DNA of 64,000 nucleotides from Ignavibacteriales bacterium (GCA_020061995.1 JAGUXE010000275.1:4676-68675), one strand, 5' to 3'; shown: positions 35,458 to 45,103, counted from the stretch's first letter. The notes: a model not told the origin generated them from the sequence alone. A program made the numbers and translations.

Positions 35458-36438
35458 TTACGCCATCAATGCAGCGATTGCTGAAGTATTTACAATATCC
35501 TCAACACTGCAGCCACGGCTAAGATCGAACAAAGGTTTCTTTAATCCTTGAACAACCGGTCCAACAGCTTCCGCTTTACCAAGTCTTTGAGCTATTTTGT
35601 AACCGATGTTTCCTGCTTGAAGATCAGGGAAAACCAAAACATTTGCACGACCGGCTACATTGCTTCCGGGAGATTTTTTCTTACCGATAGAATCAACAAT
35701 TGCTGCATCAAATTGGAGTTCACCATCAACATTTAAGTCGGGGCGTTTATCCTGTACAAATTTCGTTGCAGCCCTTACTTTATCAATAAGTTCATGTTCG
35801 GCACTTCCTTTTGTAGAGAATGATAACATTGCAACATATGGTTCATCACCGGTTAATTTTTTATGATTGTCAGCAGTGCTTATTGCGATGTCGGCAAGTT
35901 GCATTGCATCGGGATTAGGAACCACTGCACAATCAGCAAAGCTATAAGTAATTTCGGGATAAACCATCAAGAAGAAACTTGAAACAATAGAAATTCCTTC
36001 AGCCATTCCGACAACTTGAATTGCTGCACGTAAAACATCTCCGGTTGAAGCAAAGGAACCGGCAACATTTCCATCAGCCATTCCTTCTTTAACCAACATT
36101 GCACCGAAAAATAAATCTTTTTTCATAGTCTCACGGGCTAGTTCAATGGTCATTCCTTTATGTTTTCTCTGATTGAAAAATATATTTGCAAAGTCACTTA
36201 ATTTATCCGAGTTCTCCGGATTGATTATTCTGACTCCCTGTAAATTAATTCCCAATTTTGCTGCTTCATCACGGACTTTTTGCTCATTGCCCAAAGTAAT
36301 AACACTTGTAATATTTTGTTGGACTAACATTTCTGCCGCACGAAGTACACGTTCATCGTGAGATTCCGGAAGGACTATTGTTCTTTTCTTCTTTGAAGCT
36401 TTTTCTTTGATTTGATTTAATAAAACTAATTCAGCCAT
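35458..36438 (-). CDS. pta: Phosphate acetyltransferase
   Basis: This enzyme converts acetyl-CoA and phosphate to acetyl phosphate. I chose the ATG at 36438 (MAELVLLNQIKEKASKKKRT, 326 residues), which has AGGA 6 bp upstream; a start at 36474 would add 12 unconserved residues. Family motifs include RTIVLPESHDERVLRAAEML, FFGAMLVKEGMADGNVAGS, SFADCAVVPNPDAMQLADIAI, SFSTKGSAEH and VLVFPDLQAGNIGYKIAQRLG. It is the short, single-domain PTA. No ackA is in the window. A palindrome 22 bp upstream may regulate it. Confidence 0.97.
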   Translation of the reverse strand: MAELVLLNQIKEKASKKKRTIVLPESHDERVLRAAEMLVQQNITSVITLGNEQKVRDEAAKLGINLQGVRIINPENSDKLSDFANIFFNQRKHKGMTIELARETMKKDLFFGAMLVKEGMADGNVAGSFASTGDVLRAAIQVVGMAEGISIVSSFFLMVYPEITYSFADCAVVPNPDAMQLADIAISTADNHKKLTGDEPYVAMLSFSTKGSAEHELIDKVRAATKFVQDKRPDLNVDGELQFDAAIVDSIGKKKSPGSNVAGRANVLVFPDLQAGNIGYKIAQRLGKAEAVGPVVQGLKKPLFDLSRGCSVEDIVNTSAIAALMA

Positions 36439-36459
36439 AACTATCCTAATAAAATGATT

Positions 36460-36476
36460 AATTGACACTGTCAATT
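36460..36476. promoter_or_regulatory. Palindrome upstream of pta
   Basis: AATTGACA-C-TGTCAATT is a perfect 17-bp palindrome starting 22 bp before the chosen pta start. It contains TTGA...TCAA as in CRP/FNR sites, but with 5 instead of 6 central bases, so the regulator is uncertain. Confidence 0.5.
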
Positions 36477-36643
36477 TATGAAAAATGAATGAAGTATACC
36501 CAATTATTGTTTTCTGTTTAATCTCAAAAGGATTAACTTTTTTTTCGTTTCGATTAGCCTTAGTTTCATCAAATCATTTGATAAGATTTTTAATCTGAAT
36601 ATATTTTCCGTGAGGAATAAAAAATAATATTTGATAACGAGTA

Positions 36644-38425
36644 ATGAATTATTTCGATAACAAAACCCGCAATAAATATCTACTAACAATAATCTCGGTG
36701 ATTTTGATTGTTTTGTTCGTCTATTTAATAAACAGGATATATACTTTAACATTAGAAGAAACTAAAGAGAACCATCAAAAACAGCAGATGGAAATGGCTA
36801 AAGCTGTTTCGCATGGAATAAATTATTACGTGGAGTATTTGATAAAAGAAATCGAATATATATCGGAAAATAACAGTTCAATTATTACTTATAAAAATGA
36901 AAATGTTTCAATAATTAATCATCTCCTTTCACGCTATGACCGATCAATTGTTTCAAACTTATTATACCTAAACTTAAATGAGCCGGATAAAACTACTGAC
37001 TCATTATTTTCTGATAGTACTTTTAATTTATATCTGCAAAATAGTTGCAAGAAACTTTCGAGAGAAAAATATTCTAAATGTTACGTTAGCGATATTATGT
37101 CGACAAACTATCACGGCAAAGAAGAGACAAAAATATTTTTTGTAATAAGTCCATGGAACAAAAGTTCAACTAAAAATTCGTCTTATACCGGGGAGTTTAT
37201 TGTTTATATAATAGATTTTGATTTACTTATTGAACGATTTGTTAAACCTTTAAAACTATCTAACAATGACTTTGTATGGATTTTAGATAATAAGGGAAGA
37301 CTAATTTTTCACCCCCATCATGAAGAAATGTTGTTTAATTCTATTTATGATAAAGATACAGAATGTTTATCTTGTCACGTCTCTTTTGATGTGCAAAAAA
37401 AGATGGTTGAATCGAATGAGGGATTTTATGGTGAGTATCATGTCTTGGGGGATGAGCCTTCGAAAATTTTTGCCTACGTTCCCATAAATGTTGGAACTCA
37501 AAAATGGTTTTTGGCAATCTCTACTTTTTTACCCGATGTTACTTCACGATTGAAGGATAAATTTATTCTCTTTTTTCTTTTAGGAATAGTAATCTTAGTA
37601 ACATTCTGGTTTTTTGTTTTAATTATTTACTACCTTAATATTAAAAGAATAAGAGCGGAAGAAACGAATAGGAATTTGATTAAAATACAGGAATATCAGG
37701 ATCAACTTAATCATACATCAAGGCTTGCATCTATAGGAGAACTTGTAGATACGGTGGCTCATGAAGTCAACACACCGGCTGGTATAATTTCAGCGCATGT
37801 TGATTCAATTTTGTTGTTCCCAAATAAACAAATAGATTTGAAACAAGAATTGGAATTAATCAAAAGACAGATTAAAAGAATTAGCGAATATACAGGAAGT
37901 CTTCTAAGCTTTTCTAAAAGGATTGCTTCTAACCCTGAAGAACTTGATATCAAACATCTATTAAATGAATGCTTTTTTCTTCTAAACCACCGGGTAAAAG
38001 AAAAAGGAATTTTTGTAACTAAAAAGTTTGGGAATAGCGATTTCTTGATTCTTGCTGATAGACGGCAGATTGAACAAGCAATTATTAATATTCTTAACAA
38101 TGCAATTGATGCAGTAAATTACGGTGGAAAAATATTTGTCTCGGTTGAAGATTCTACAAATACTAATATGGACTTCAGCGAAGATGACATGGTCAATTCT
38201 GTAAAGATAAAATTCAAAGACGACGGAGTCGGAATCAAAAATGAAGACAAAGAAAAAATATTTGACCCCTTCTTTAGTACAAAACAAAAAAACGGTACAG
38301 GTTTGGGTTTATCAATAACAAAAACTATAATTCAAAAACATGAAGGTGAAATTAAAGTGGAAAGTGAACCTGGTAAGGGAACGACTTTTACACTAATTAT
38401 TCCAAAGAAAAGCAAAACTAAATGA
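36644..38425 (+). CDS. Sensor histidine kinase with a c-type heme motif in its extracytoplasmic domain
   Basis: This 593-residue kinase has a membrane helix at 12-33, a ~270-residue extracytoplasmic Cache/PAS-like domain and a second helix at 307-330. The sensor part contains FVWILDNKGRLIFHPHHEEML and then DTECLSCH, a CxxCH heme-c motif at 241-245. The kinase core follows: H-box AHEVNTP with His373, N-box NILNNAIDA (482-490), G1 DDGVGI (526-531), F-box FDPFFST (540-546) and G2 GTGLGLS (551-557). Geobacter chemoreceptors GSU0935 and GSU0582 have heme-c PAS-like periplasmic sensors, a precedent for redox or ligand sensing. The gene overlaps its response-regulator gene by 4 bp and lies upstream of a Rieske/cytochrome b/multiheme operon, its probable target. 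Confidence 0.88.
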   Translation: MNYFDNKTRNKYLLTIISVILIVLFVYLINRIYTLTLEETKENHQKQQMEMAKAVSHGINYYVEYLIKEIEYISENNSSIITYKNENVSIINHLLSRYDRSIVSNLLYLNLNEPDKTTDSLFSDSTFNLYLQNSCKKLSREKYSKCYVSDIMSTNYHGKEETKIFFVISPWNKSSTKNSSYTGEFIVYIIDFDLLIERFVKPLKLSNNDFVWILDNKGRLIFHPHHEEMLFNSIYDKDTECLSCHVSFDVQKKMVESNEGFYGEYHVLGDEPSKIFAYVPINVGTQKWFLAISTFLPDVTSRLKDKFILFFLLGIVILVTFWFFVLIIYYLNIKRIRAEETNRNLIKIQEYQDQLNHTSRLASIGELVDTVAHEVNTPAGIISAHVDSILLFPNKQIDLKQELELIKRQIKRISEYTGSLLSFSKRIASNPEELDIKHLLNECFFLLNHRVKEKGIFVTKKFGNSDFLILADRRQIEQAIINILNNAIDAVNYGGKIFVSVEDSTNTNMDFSEDDMVNSVKIKFKDDGVGIKNEDKEKIFDPFFSTKQKNGTGLGLSITKTIIQKHEGEIKVESEPGKGTTFTLIIPKKSKTK

Positions 38426-39822
38426 ACAACAAACCGAAAATCCTAATCATTGATGATGAACCCGATATGTTAAGTGCATGTTCAATGATTTTGACAGCGT
38501 TGGAACTTAATCCATTCCCATTTTCAGATTGCGATAAAGCTATAAAATCTTTCAGTGAAGAAGAATACGATTTAATAATTTGTGATCTTCTTATGCCTAA
38601 ACATGATGGAATGAAAATTTTAGAAATAAGTAAAAAATTAGCCCCGCACACTCCAATAATAATTTTCACTGCTTATGGTACAATCGATAGAGCAGTTGCT
38701 GCAATGAAAGCTGGCGCATTTGATTTTGTTCAAAAACCTTTCGATACCGAATTACTCCAAATTGTGATAACCAAAGGTTTGCGTCAGCGTGAACTTTATA
38801 AGGAGAGATTTAATCTTCTTAAACAGCTTGAAGATAAGTATCACTTTGATCATATCATCGGGAAAAGTGAGCAGATGCAAAATATTTTTGAGATGATTGA
38901 AAACATTGCCGGAACAGATGTCAATGTTCTCATTACCGGTGAAAGTGGTACAGGGAAAGAGTTAATAGCAAGAAGTATTCACGCAAGAAGTAAAAGAAAA
39001 ACAAAACCATTTGTCCCGGTTAATTGTGGTGCATTCCCTGAGAATCTTTTTGAAGCTGAAATGTTTGGTTATGAGAAGGGGGCATTTACTGGGGCTGTAG
39101 GAAGAAAAATCGGACTGCTTGAATTTGCAGATAGCGGTACTTTTTTTCTTGATGAAGTTTGCGAATTACCGGTAAATCTACAAATTAAATTGCTGCGAAC
39201 GCTTCAAGATCATCAACTTCGCAGAGTTGGTGGGAATGATTTAATTCGCTCAGATATTAGAATTATTTCAGCTACAAACCGTAATATAATAGAGGCTATA
39301 GAAAACGAAACTTTAAGAAAAGATTTTTTCTATAGGATTAATGTTCTTAATATTCAAATCCCGCCGCTTAGGGAAAGAAAAGAAGATATACAATTACTCG
39401 CAGAACATTTTTTTCAAAAAATATTAAAATCAATTAATAAAGAGTTGAAAGGATTTTCTGAAGAAGTCATTGAGGTTTTTGAAAACTATCCATGGAATGG
39501 GAATGTTCGAGAATTGGAGAATGTTGTTGAACGTGCAATTGCAATTGCAAAAACTGATTGGATAACCGTCAACGAACTACCATCAAATATGCTCGAGAAT
39601 TATAGGGGAAACAGCAGCCATCAGCAATCTACTTTATCACAACAAAAACAGATGGCTTCAGAAGAAGTTGAAAAAAGGTTTTTACAGAACTCACTTCAAA
39701 AAAATAATGGCAACATAACTAAAGTAGCAGAAGAAGCCTTCCTTAGTAGAAGACAAATTCATAGATTAATACACGTATATAATTTGGATCCAAATAAGTT
39801 CAGAAAGGGGAATGACGAATAG
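38422..39822 (+). CDS. NtrC-family sigma-54 response regulator
   Basis: This 466-residue protein has a receiver domain (acidic pair DDE at 11-13, phosphoacceptor Asp55 in LIICDLLMPKHDGM, Thr/Ser in IIIFTAYG, Lys105 in QKPF). The AAA+ domain has Walker A GESGTGKE (173-180) and the sigma-54-contacting GAFTGA loop (220-225), Walker B-like TFFLDEV near 240-246, and RISATN/R-finger regions. A Fis-type HTH lies at the C terminus (NITKVAEEAFLSRRQIHRLI). It is the partner of the heme-c kinase and should activate sigma-54 promoters when phosphorylated. Targets are not proven; the downstream electron-transfer genes are the obvious candidates. Confidence 0.96.
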   Translation: MNNKPKILIIDDEPDMLSACSMILTALELNPFPFSDCDKAIKSFSEEEYDLIICDLLMPKHDGMKILEISKKLAPHTPIIIFTAYGTIDRAVAAMKAGAFDFVQKPFDTELLQIVITKGLRQRELYKERFNLLKQLEDKYHFDHIIGKSEQMQNIFEMIENIAGTDVNVLITGESGTGKELIARSIHARSKRKTKPFVPVNCGAFPENLFEAEMFGYEKGAFTGAVGRKIGLLEFADSGTFFLDEVCELPVNLQIKLLRTLQDHQLRRVGGNDLIRSDIRIISATNRNIIEAIENETLRKDFFYRINVLNIQIPPLRERKEDIQLLAEHFFQKILKSINKELKGFSEEVIEVFENYPWNGNVRELENVVERAIAIAKTDWITVNELPSNMLENYRGNSSHQQSTLSQQKQMASEEVEKRFLQNSLQKNNGNITKVAEEAFLSRRQIHRLIHVYNLDPNKFRKGNDE

Positions 39823-39835
39823 TTATATCGAATAA

Positions 39836-39867
39836 AGTGTGACATCTAACTGCTTTTAGTGTGACAT
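39836..39867. promoter_or_regulatory. Two direct repeats AGTGTGACAT, 22 bp apart
   Basis: AGTGTGACAT occurs at 39836-39845 and 39858-39867, about two helical turns apart, in the 225-bp gap ahead of the receiver/Rieske genes. The layout fits an upstream activator site, possibly for the adjacent sigma-54 regulator. I could not find a convincing -24/-12 promoter in the gap. Confidence 0.4.
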
Positions 39868-40047
39868 ACACTTCTCACATCTTCACTTTTTCCCTTCACC
39901 ATTTTAATTTAAATCCTTCGTTGGGAATTTAATTTCTTGGATTATTGATTGTTTTCTAAACTTTTTTGTTGGACTCTTTATATCACAAAGATTTTTTACA
40001 AATGGTATGATTTGTGACCCTTCCTTATAAAAATATTTTAAAGAAAC

Positions 40048-40419
40048 ATGACCGGTATAATCTTTAGTCAAAATAGCCAAACAATAGACCTCTGTTTCGA
40101 TGTATGTTCGGAATTGGGGATTGGTCTGTTGAAAATTAAAGATTTCCCCACATTATTGATCGAAATACAGAATGACAAAGCAAATATTTTAATAATCGAT
40201 TGTGAGAGTAGTAATGAATCTCTCAAATGGATAAAAATTATTAAAAAAATAAATTATCATCTACCTGTTATAGTAATATGTGACAACCCTGAAAATATTG
40301 ACGGCGGCAGATTTTACGAAGTGGGAGTATTTAACATTTCGCAAAGACCATTATCTGAAGAATTATTCAAAGATATAATTGAAGCTTCAATCAAAAATAC
40401 ATTCAATAAAAACAACTAA
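40048..40419 (+). CDS. Degenerate response-regulator receiver protein
   Basis: This 123-residue stand-alone protein follows the receiver fold: GIIFSQNSQTIDLCFDVCSEL, ANILIIDCESSNESLKWIKII with Asp51 in the phosphoacceptor place, LPVIVICDNPENIDGGRFYEVGVFNISQRPLSEELF. The N-terminal acidic pair is absent, and the conserved Lys of the KP motif is Arg (QRP). It may therefore not be phosphorylated normally and could act as a protein-interaction module or a titrator of the kinase. It lies 15 bp before the Rieske gene and is likely in the same transcript. Confidence 0.65.
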   Translation: MTGIIFSQNSQTIDLCFDVCSELGIGLLKIKDFPTLLIEIQNDKANILIIDCESSNESLKWIKIIKKINYHLPVIVICDNPENIDGGRFYEVGVFNISQRPLSEELFKDIIEASIKNTFNKNN

Positions 40420-40434
40420 ATACAAAGAGAAAAC

Positions 40435-40890
40435 ATGACACAAGAAATTCAAAAAGAAAAAGTTCAACCCCGCAGAGATTTTTTAAAATATCTTCTTTCA
40501 AGCGTGACTGCCGGATTTGGTCTAATTGTTTTTTACCCGGTTTTTTCTTTTATGAAGCCGCCCAAACAACGGGAAGTTGAAGTCACAAGCTTAAAAATCG
40601 GAAATGTTGATGATATAGAAATCGGTGGATCCAAGATTATTAGGTTTGGAAACAAACCTGTAATTGTGATTCGGAACGGTAAAGAAGATTTCAGCGCTTT
40701 GTCTGCAACTTGTACTCACCTTGACTGCACTGTTCAATATAAAAAAGATGAATCTGTTATATGGTGTGCATGCCACAATGGAAAATATGATTTAACAGGA
40801 AGAAATATTTCGGGTCCGCCTCCACGACCTTTAGAAAAATTTAAAGCAGATGTTAAGAATAATGAAATAATTATATCTAAAATAGTTTAA
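40435..40890 (+). CDS. Rieske iron-sulfur protein of a bc-type complex
   Basis: This 151-residue protein has a twin-arginine start (RRDFLKYLL) and one membrane helix (about 20-40), then a Rieske domain. Cluster ligands are Cys93 and His95 (CTHLDC) and Cys111 and His114 (CACHNG); Cys98 and Cys113 would form the usual disulfide. Asp replaces the common Gly in CTHLGC. It takes electrons from quinol oxidised by the neighbouring cytochrome b and passes them to a cytochrome c, here plausibly the multiheme protein. Spacing of 14 bp to cytochrome b supports an operon. Confidence 0.95.
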   Translation: MTQEIQKEKVQPRRDFLKYLLSSVTAGFGLIVFYPVFSFMKPPKQREVEVTSLKIGNVDDIEIGGSKIIRFGNKPVIVIRNGKEDFSALSATCTHLDCTVQYKKDESVIWCACHNGKYDLTGRNISGPPPRPLEKFKADVKNNEIIISKIV

Positions 40891-40904
40891 CTCCGGGATA
40901 AAAC

Positions 40905-41969
40905 ATGAAAAAAATTTTTACTAATCTTTATAATTGGGTGGATGAAAGAGTTGACCTTTCGGACATTGTGAAGTTCATGAGCAAAAAATATGTACCTGTG
41001 CACAGTCATTCTATATGGTACTATTTTGGCGGTGTAAGTTTATTCTTTTTTATTATTCAAGTTGTTACAGGCATTCTGCTCTTATTCTATTATAAAGGGA
41101 GTGCTGACCTGGCATACGAGAGCATTCATTTTATAATGTCTAAAGTTGAATTCGGATGGCTTATTAGATCAATACATACATGGTCTGCAAATCTTTTTGT
41201 GTTAGCCACATTCATTCACATGTTTAGTGTTTATTTTGAAAAGGCTTACAGAAAACCAAGAGAAATGACATGGATAACGGGAATGTTGATGTTCTTCCTC
41301 GCACTCGGTTTTGGATTTAGCGGTTATCTTCTGCCATGGAATGAGTTAGCCTTTTTTGCTACAAAAGTGGGGACAGATATTGCCGGAGTATTACCAATTA
41401 TCGGTGAACCAATAAAGATATTTTTAAGAGGGGGAGAAGATGTTACCGGTGCTACACTCTCACGCTTTTTTGGATTTCATGTTGCTTTATTCCCGGGAAT
41501 TTTTACAGTTCTCTTATTCATTCATCTTCTTCTTGTTCAGCGTCAGGGTATGAGTGAACCATTAAATGAAAAAGTCAAAAAGACGATGCCCTTTTTCCCT
41601 AACTTCGTATTAAGAGATTTACTGCTTTGGCTTGTAGTGCTGAATTTATTAGCGATTCTTGCAGTATTCTTCCCTGCCGAATTAGGTATCAAAGCAGATC
41701 CATTAGCTCCAGCTCCTGCCGGAATAAAACCGGAATGGTACTTTCTTTTCATGTTTCAAACACTGAAATATATTCCCGGGTATGTTTTATTCATTGAAGG
41801 AGAAATATTAGGAATCTTTCTATTTGGATTAGCTGGTGTATTATGGGTTTTAGTTCCATTCTGGGATAAAAAATCCGAACGGGGAAGGCAGAATAAATTA
41901 GTTAATTACATCGGGATTTTTGCAGTTATGTTTATTATCGTTATGACAATCGTAGGGTGGCTTTTATGA
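40905..41969 (+). CDS. Cytochrome b (b6-type spacing, with fused subunit IV part)
   Basis: This 354-residue membrane protein carries the two hemes b of a quinol:cytochrome c oxidoreductase. Heme ligands are His91 and His105 ([14 protein letters not shown]) and His192 and His207 (GFHVALF, FIHLLL). The second pair is 15 positions apart, as in cytochrome b6, not 14 as in mitochondrial cytochrome b. The quinol-site motif PEWYF is at 276-280 on the same chain, followed by one or two more helices, so the b6 and subunit IV parts are fused and the chain is shorter than mitochondrial cytochrome b. Its stop overlaps the multiheme gene start (ATGA). Confidence 0.95.
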   Translation: MKKIFTNLYNWVDERVDLSDIVKFMSKKYVPVHSHSIWYYFGGVSLFFFIIQVVTGILLLFYYKGSADLAYESIHFIMSKVEFGWLIRSIHTWSANLFVLATFIHMFSVYFEKAYRKPREMTWITGMLMFFLALGFGFSGYLLPWNELAFFATKVGTDIAGVLPIIGEPIKIFLRGGEDVTGATLSRFFGFHVALFPGIFTVLLFIHLLLVQRQGMSEPLNEKVKKTMPFFPNFVLRDLLLWLVVLNLLAILAVFFPAELGIKADPLAPAPAGIKPEWYFLFMFQTLKYIPGYVLFIEGEILGIFLFGLAGVLWVLVPFWDKKSERGRQNKLVNYIGIFAVMFIIVMTIVGWLL

Positions 41970-43429
41970 AAAACATTTTATCAAAATATATCTTTGTGAT
42001 TTTCTGTTTGATATGCTCTCAAATTACTATTGCCAAAACTGACGAGTGTGTTAGTTGTCATTCCGGGCTTGACGATTCCCCTTCAAAATTATTTAAAAAT
42101 GATGTTCATCAAAAAGTTGGTCTTTCATGCAGTTCTTGCCACGGTGGTGATAATACATCTGATGATATGGAAATTTCGATGGATAAGAAGAAAGGATTTC
42201 TTGGAGTCCCTTCGCAAAATAGAATTTCAGAAATTTGTGCAAAATGCCACTCAGATATTGAAAATATGAAAAAATATAGGACAGATATTTCAACCGGACA
42301 GTTGGAGGAGATGAAAAAAAGTGTTCACGGTGCAATTGCTGTTGATGGCAAGGGGATGATTCTCCAATGTACTACATGTCATAATGCGCATGGTATAAAA
42401 AAAAATACTGATTCCGGTTCCCCGGTTTATCCGACAAATCTTCCTAATACGTGTAATAAATGTCATGGTGATATTAATTATATGCGAAAATATAATCCGG
42501 GGTTGTCAGTTGATCAACTTGCTAAATATCGAGAAAGTAAACACGGAAAATTAAACTTAAAAGGAAATAGCAAAGTGGCTCAATGTGCGAGTTGTCACGG
42601 CTCGCACGCTGTTTTTACCTCAAAAGATGTTAGGTCAAAAGTCTATCCTCTTAATATCCCTGAAACATGCAGCACTTGCCATAGCGACAAGGAATATATG
42701 AAAGAAAGCAACATCCCCACAGATCAATTTGAAAAATATAAAAAGAGTGTGCACGGTGTTGCTCTTTACGAAAAGAAAGATATTTCTGCTCCGGTTTGCA
42801 ATAGTTGTCATGGTAATCATGCAGCGACACCTCCGGGAATTTCTTCTATTTCAAAAATATGCGGGACTTGCCACGCATTGAATGCTGAATTGTTTGGAAA
42901 TAGCCCCCACAAAAAAGTTTTCGATGAAAACAACTATCCTGAATGCGAAACATGTCACGGAAATCATCTTATATTAGTTGCAAGAGATCAACTTCTCGGT
43001 GTAAATGAAGGGGCGGTTTGTGCAAAATGCCATTCAGCGGAGAAAAACCCCAAAGGTTTCAAAGCCGCTGTTAAAATGCGTGCACTAATTGATAGTCTTG
43101 TTGTGTTGGACTCCTTATCAAGAAGACAAGTTTTTATTGCTGAACAGAAGGGGATGGAAGTTGAGGAAGCAAAATTCAAATTGAGAGATGTTCATCAAGC
43201 AGAACTTGAGGCGCGAACTGTAGTCCATGCATTTGATGCTGAAAAATTTAGTGAAATAATCAATAAAGGGGTGAACGCATCAAATGAGGTTATAAGTGAA
43301 GCCAATTCACAAGTTGATGAATATTATTTCCGCCGTTATGGATTAATAGTAGCTGTTCTAATAATTTCATTATTAGCGTTACTCTTGTACTTTCAAATAA
43401 AAAGAATAGAAGCAAAGCAAAATTTATAG
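41966..43429 (+). CDS. Membrane-anchored multiheme cytochrome c (11 CxxCH)
   Basis: I chose the ATG at 41966 (487 residues), overlapping the cytochrome b stop and preceded by AGGGTGG; a GTG at 41957 is less likely. A signal peptide ([23 protein letters not shown]) is followed by eleven CxxCH motifs from CVSCH to CAKCH. Several repeats share the pattern CxxCHSDxEYM...KYxxSVHG...CNSCHGNH, so the protein grew by module duplication. A ~100-residue heme-free region follows, then one membrane helix near the C terminus ([19 protein letters not shown]). It probably replaces cytochrome c1 and sends electrons to periplasmic acceptors. Such Rieske/cytochrome b/multiheme sets occur in Ignavibacteria and relatives. 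Confidence 0.93.
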   Translation: MKNILSKYIFVIFCLICSQITIAKTDECVSCHSGLDDSPSKLFKNDVHQKVGLSCSSCHGGDNTSDDMEISMDKKKGFLGVPSQNRISEICAKCHSDIENMKKYRTDISTGQLEEMKKSVHGAIAVDGKGMILQCTTCHNAHGIKKNTDSGSPVYPTNLPNTCNKCHGDINYMRKYNPGLSVDQLAKYRESKHGKLNLKGNSKVAQCASCHGSHAVFTSKDVRSKVYPLNIPETCSTCHSDKEYMKESNIPTDQFEKYKKSVHGVALYEKKDISAPVCNSCHGNHAATPPGISSISKICGTCHALNAELFGNSPHKKVFDENNYPECETCHGNHLILVARDQLLGVNEGAVCAKCHSAEKNPKGFKAAVKMRALIDSLVVLDSLSRRQVFIAEQKGMEVEEAKFKLRDVHQAELEARTVVHAFDAEKFSEIINKGVNASNEVISEANSQVDEYYFRRYGLIVAVLIISLLALLLYFQIKRIEAKQNL

Positions 43430-43452
43430 TAGTTTATTAAAAAGAGGTTCTT

Positions 43453-45081
43453 ATGAATAAATTGAACCAAGATATATCACTTTCAGAACTCGCAGAAATT
43501 GTTTCTGGAATTGAAGCGAGACTCTCAAAAATTGAAGGTCAACTTATTTCCGGAAGATTAAGTCAACCTAAAGAAGAATCGGAAATCATTCCCGTTATTA
43601 AAGAAACAGAAGATGAAATAGAATTGAGAATCGGCGAACGCTGGTTTGCAAAAATTGGAATAGTTGCGTTCCTATTTTCTGTTTTTTTCTTGTTGATACT
43701 TCGAATAGAAAACTTTCCTCAAATGATTCACATTTTTGCCGGATACCTAATTGCATCAATTATGATTTTAATATCTTATTGGAAAAATGAGAAATTAGGG
43801 AACCTCTCAAATTATCTTTTGGGTGGTGGTTTTATAATCCTTTACTTTTCAACTTTAAGACTGCATTTCTTCGGAACTGAACCGTTGATAGAAAGCCTAT
43901 CTGTTTTATCTATTACATTATATGTTATCTGTATTTGCATCTTAGCAGCTTCAGTGTTAAGATATTCCCCTTATCTAACTGCACTAAGTTTTACATTAGT
44001 ATTCACAACTGCCCTTTTATCAGATAATGGAATTATTCTTTTTAGTTCTCTTTTAATTATTAGTTCGTTGTCTGCTTATTTTAGTAACCGATATGAATGG
44101 GATGGTTTAATAATTTTTTCAATTCCTTTAACATTATTAACACACTTGTTGTGGTTTTTAGGAAATCCGATATTAAACGGAACAATAAACATAAATCTGG
44201 ATTATCAACTAACGGTGCTATTTATTCCGTTGTATTCAGCTATTTATGGCTTTGGGCGAGTTAAAAGTTTTGTTTCAGAATCTGAGGAACCGGGTTTAAT
44301 CATCACGACATTTCTCAATTCCGCAATAACATTCATGCTGTTCTTGTTTATACTCCTAAAGCTGGAAAACGAATTCGATTCACTATTAAATTTTGGAATT
44401 GCAATACTTTATATTTCGCTCGCTGCATTTTATTGGCGAAAACAAAATAGTAGTATTATCACTTTTATTTATTCGATGGTAGCATACGGAGCTTTAAGCA
44501 CTGCAATTGTGCTTAATTTCGAAAGCCCGAATTATTATTTTTGGTTATGCTGGCAGAGTGTAATTGTAGTTTCGACTGCTTTATGGTTCAGATCAAAGTT
44601 TATTGTGGTGGCAAATTTCTTCATTTTTCTTGTAATAGTAATCGCAAGTTTTGCAAGTGGTAATAGATATGAGGCAGCAAGTTTAAATTTTGGAATTGTT
44701 GCGCTTATAAGTGCAAGGGTTATGAATTGGCAGAAAGATAGGCTGGAGTTGGAGTCTGAAAAGCTTCGCAATTCCTATCTAATAATTGCATTGCTAACTA
44801 TCCCTTATGTACTGTATAATATCTTACCCGCTTACTTTATAGGGATATCATGGATTTTCTTGGCATTAACCTACTATATAATTGGTAAAATACTAAATAT
44901 TAAAAAATATAGATTAATGGCTACGGCAACACTATTCATGTCTCTCATATATATATTCATTTTCGGATTGACTAGCGCAGATACCGGTTACAAAATTATT
45001 TCATTTTTACTCGTGAGTATCGCTCTGATTTTTATTTCAATTGTTTACTCAAGAGTAAAAGCGAAGGAGAAGCAAAACTAA
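43453..45081 (+). CDS. DUF2339-family polytopic membrane protein
   Basis: This 542-residue protein starts with a helical, charged region (LSELAEIVSGIEARLSKIEGQL) and the DUF2339 entry motif IELRIGERWFAKIGIVAFLFSVFFLL. About sixteen membrane helices follow to the C terminus. The family is widespread and uncharacterised. It begins 23 bp after the multiheme cytochrome gene with AGAGG upstream, so it may be co-transcribed; a link to the electron-transfer complex is possible but not shown by the sequence. Confidence 0.8.
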   Translation: MNKLNQDISLSELAEIVSGIEARLSKIEGQLISGRLSQPKEESEIIPVIKETEDEIELRIGERWFAKIGIVAFLFSVFFLLILRIENFPQMIHIFAGYLIASIMILISYWKNEKLGNLSNYLLGGGFIILYFSTLRLHFFGTEPLIESLSVLSITLYVICICILAASVLRYSPYLTALSFTLVFTTALLSDNGIILFSSLLIISSLSAYFSNRYEWDGLIIFSIPLTLLTHLLWFLGNPILNGTININLDYQLTVLFIPLYSAIYGFGRVKSFVSESEEPGLIITTFLNSAITFMLFLFILLKLENEFDSLLNFGIAILYISLAAFYWRKQNSSIITFIYSMVAYGALSTAIVLNFESPNYYFWLCWQSVIVVSTALWFRSKFIVVANFFIFLVIVIASFASGNRYEAASLNFGIVALISARVMNWQKDRLELESEKLRNSYLIIALLTIPYVLYNILPAYFIGISWIFLALTYYIIGKILNIKKYRLMATATLFMSLIYIFIFGLTSADTGYKIISFLLVSIALIFISIVYSRVKAKEKQN

Positions 45082-45103
45082 TTTTTCGTAAGTAAGAGTA
45101 GAA

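Noticed and set aside
39868..40047. Sigma-54 promoter before the receiver/Rieske genes
   Set aside because: The best candidate (TGGTATGATTTGTGA near 39999) lacks the -12 GC, so I do not call it.
43453..45081. Terminal oxidase or cytochrome subunit
   Set aside because: No heme or copper ligands are evident and the N-terminal motif fits DUF2339.
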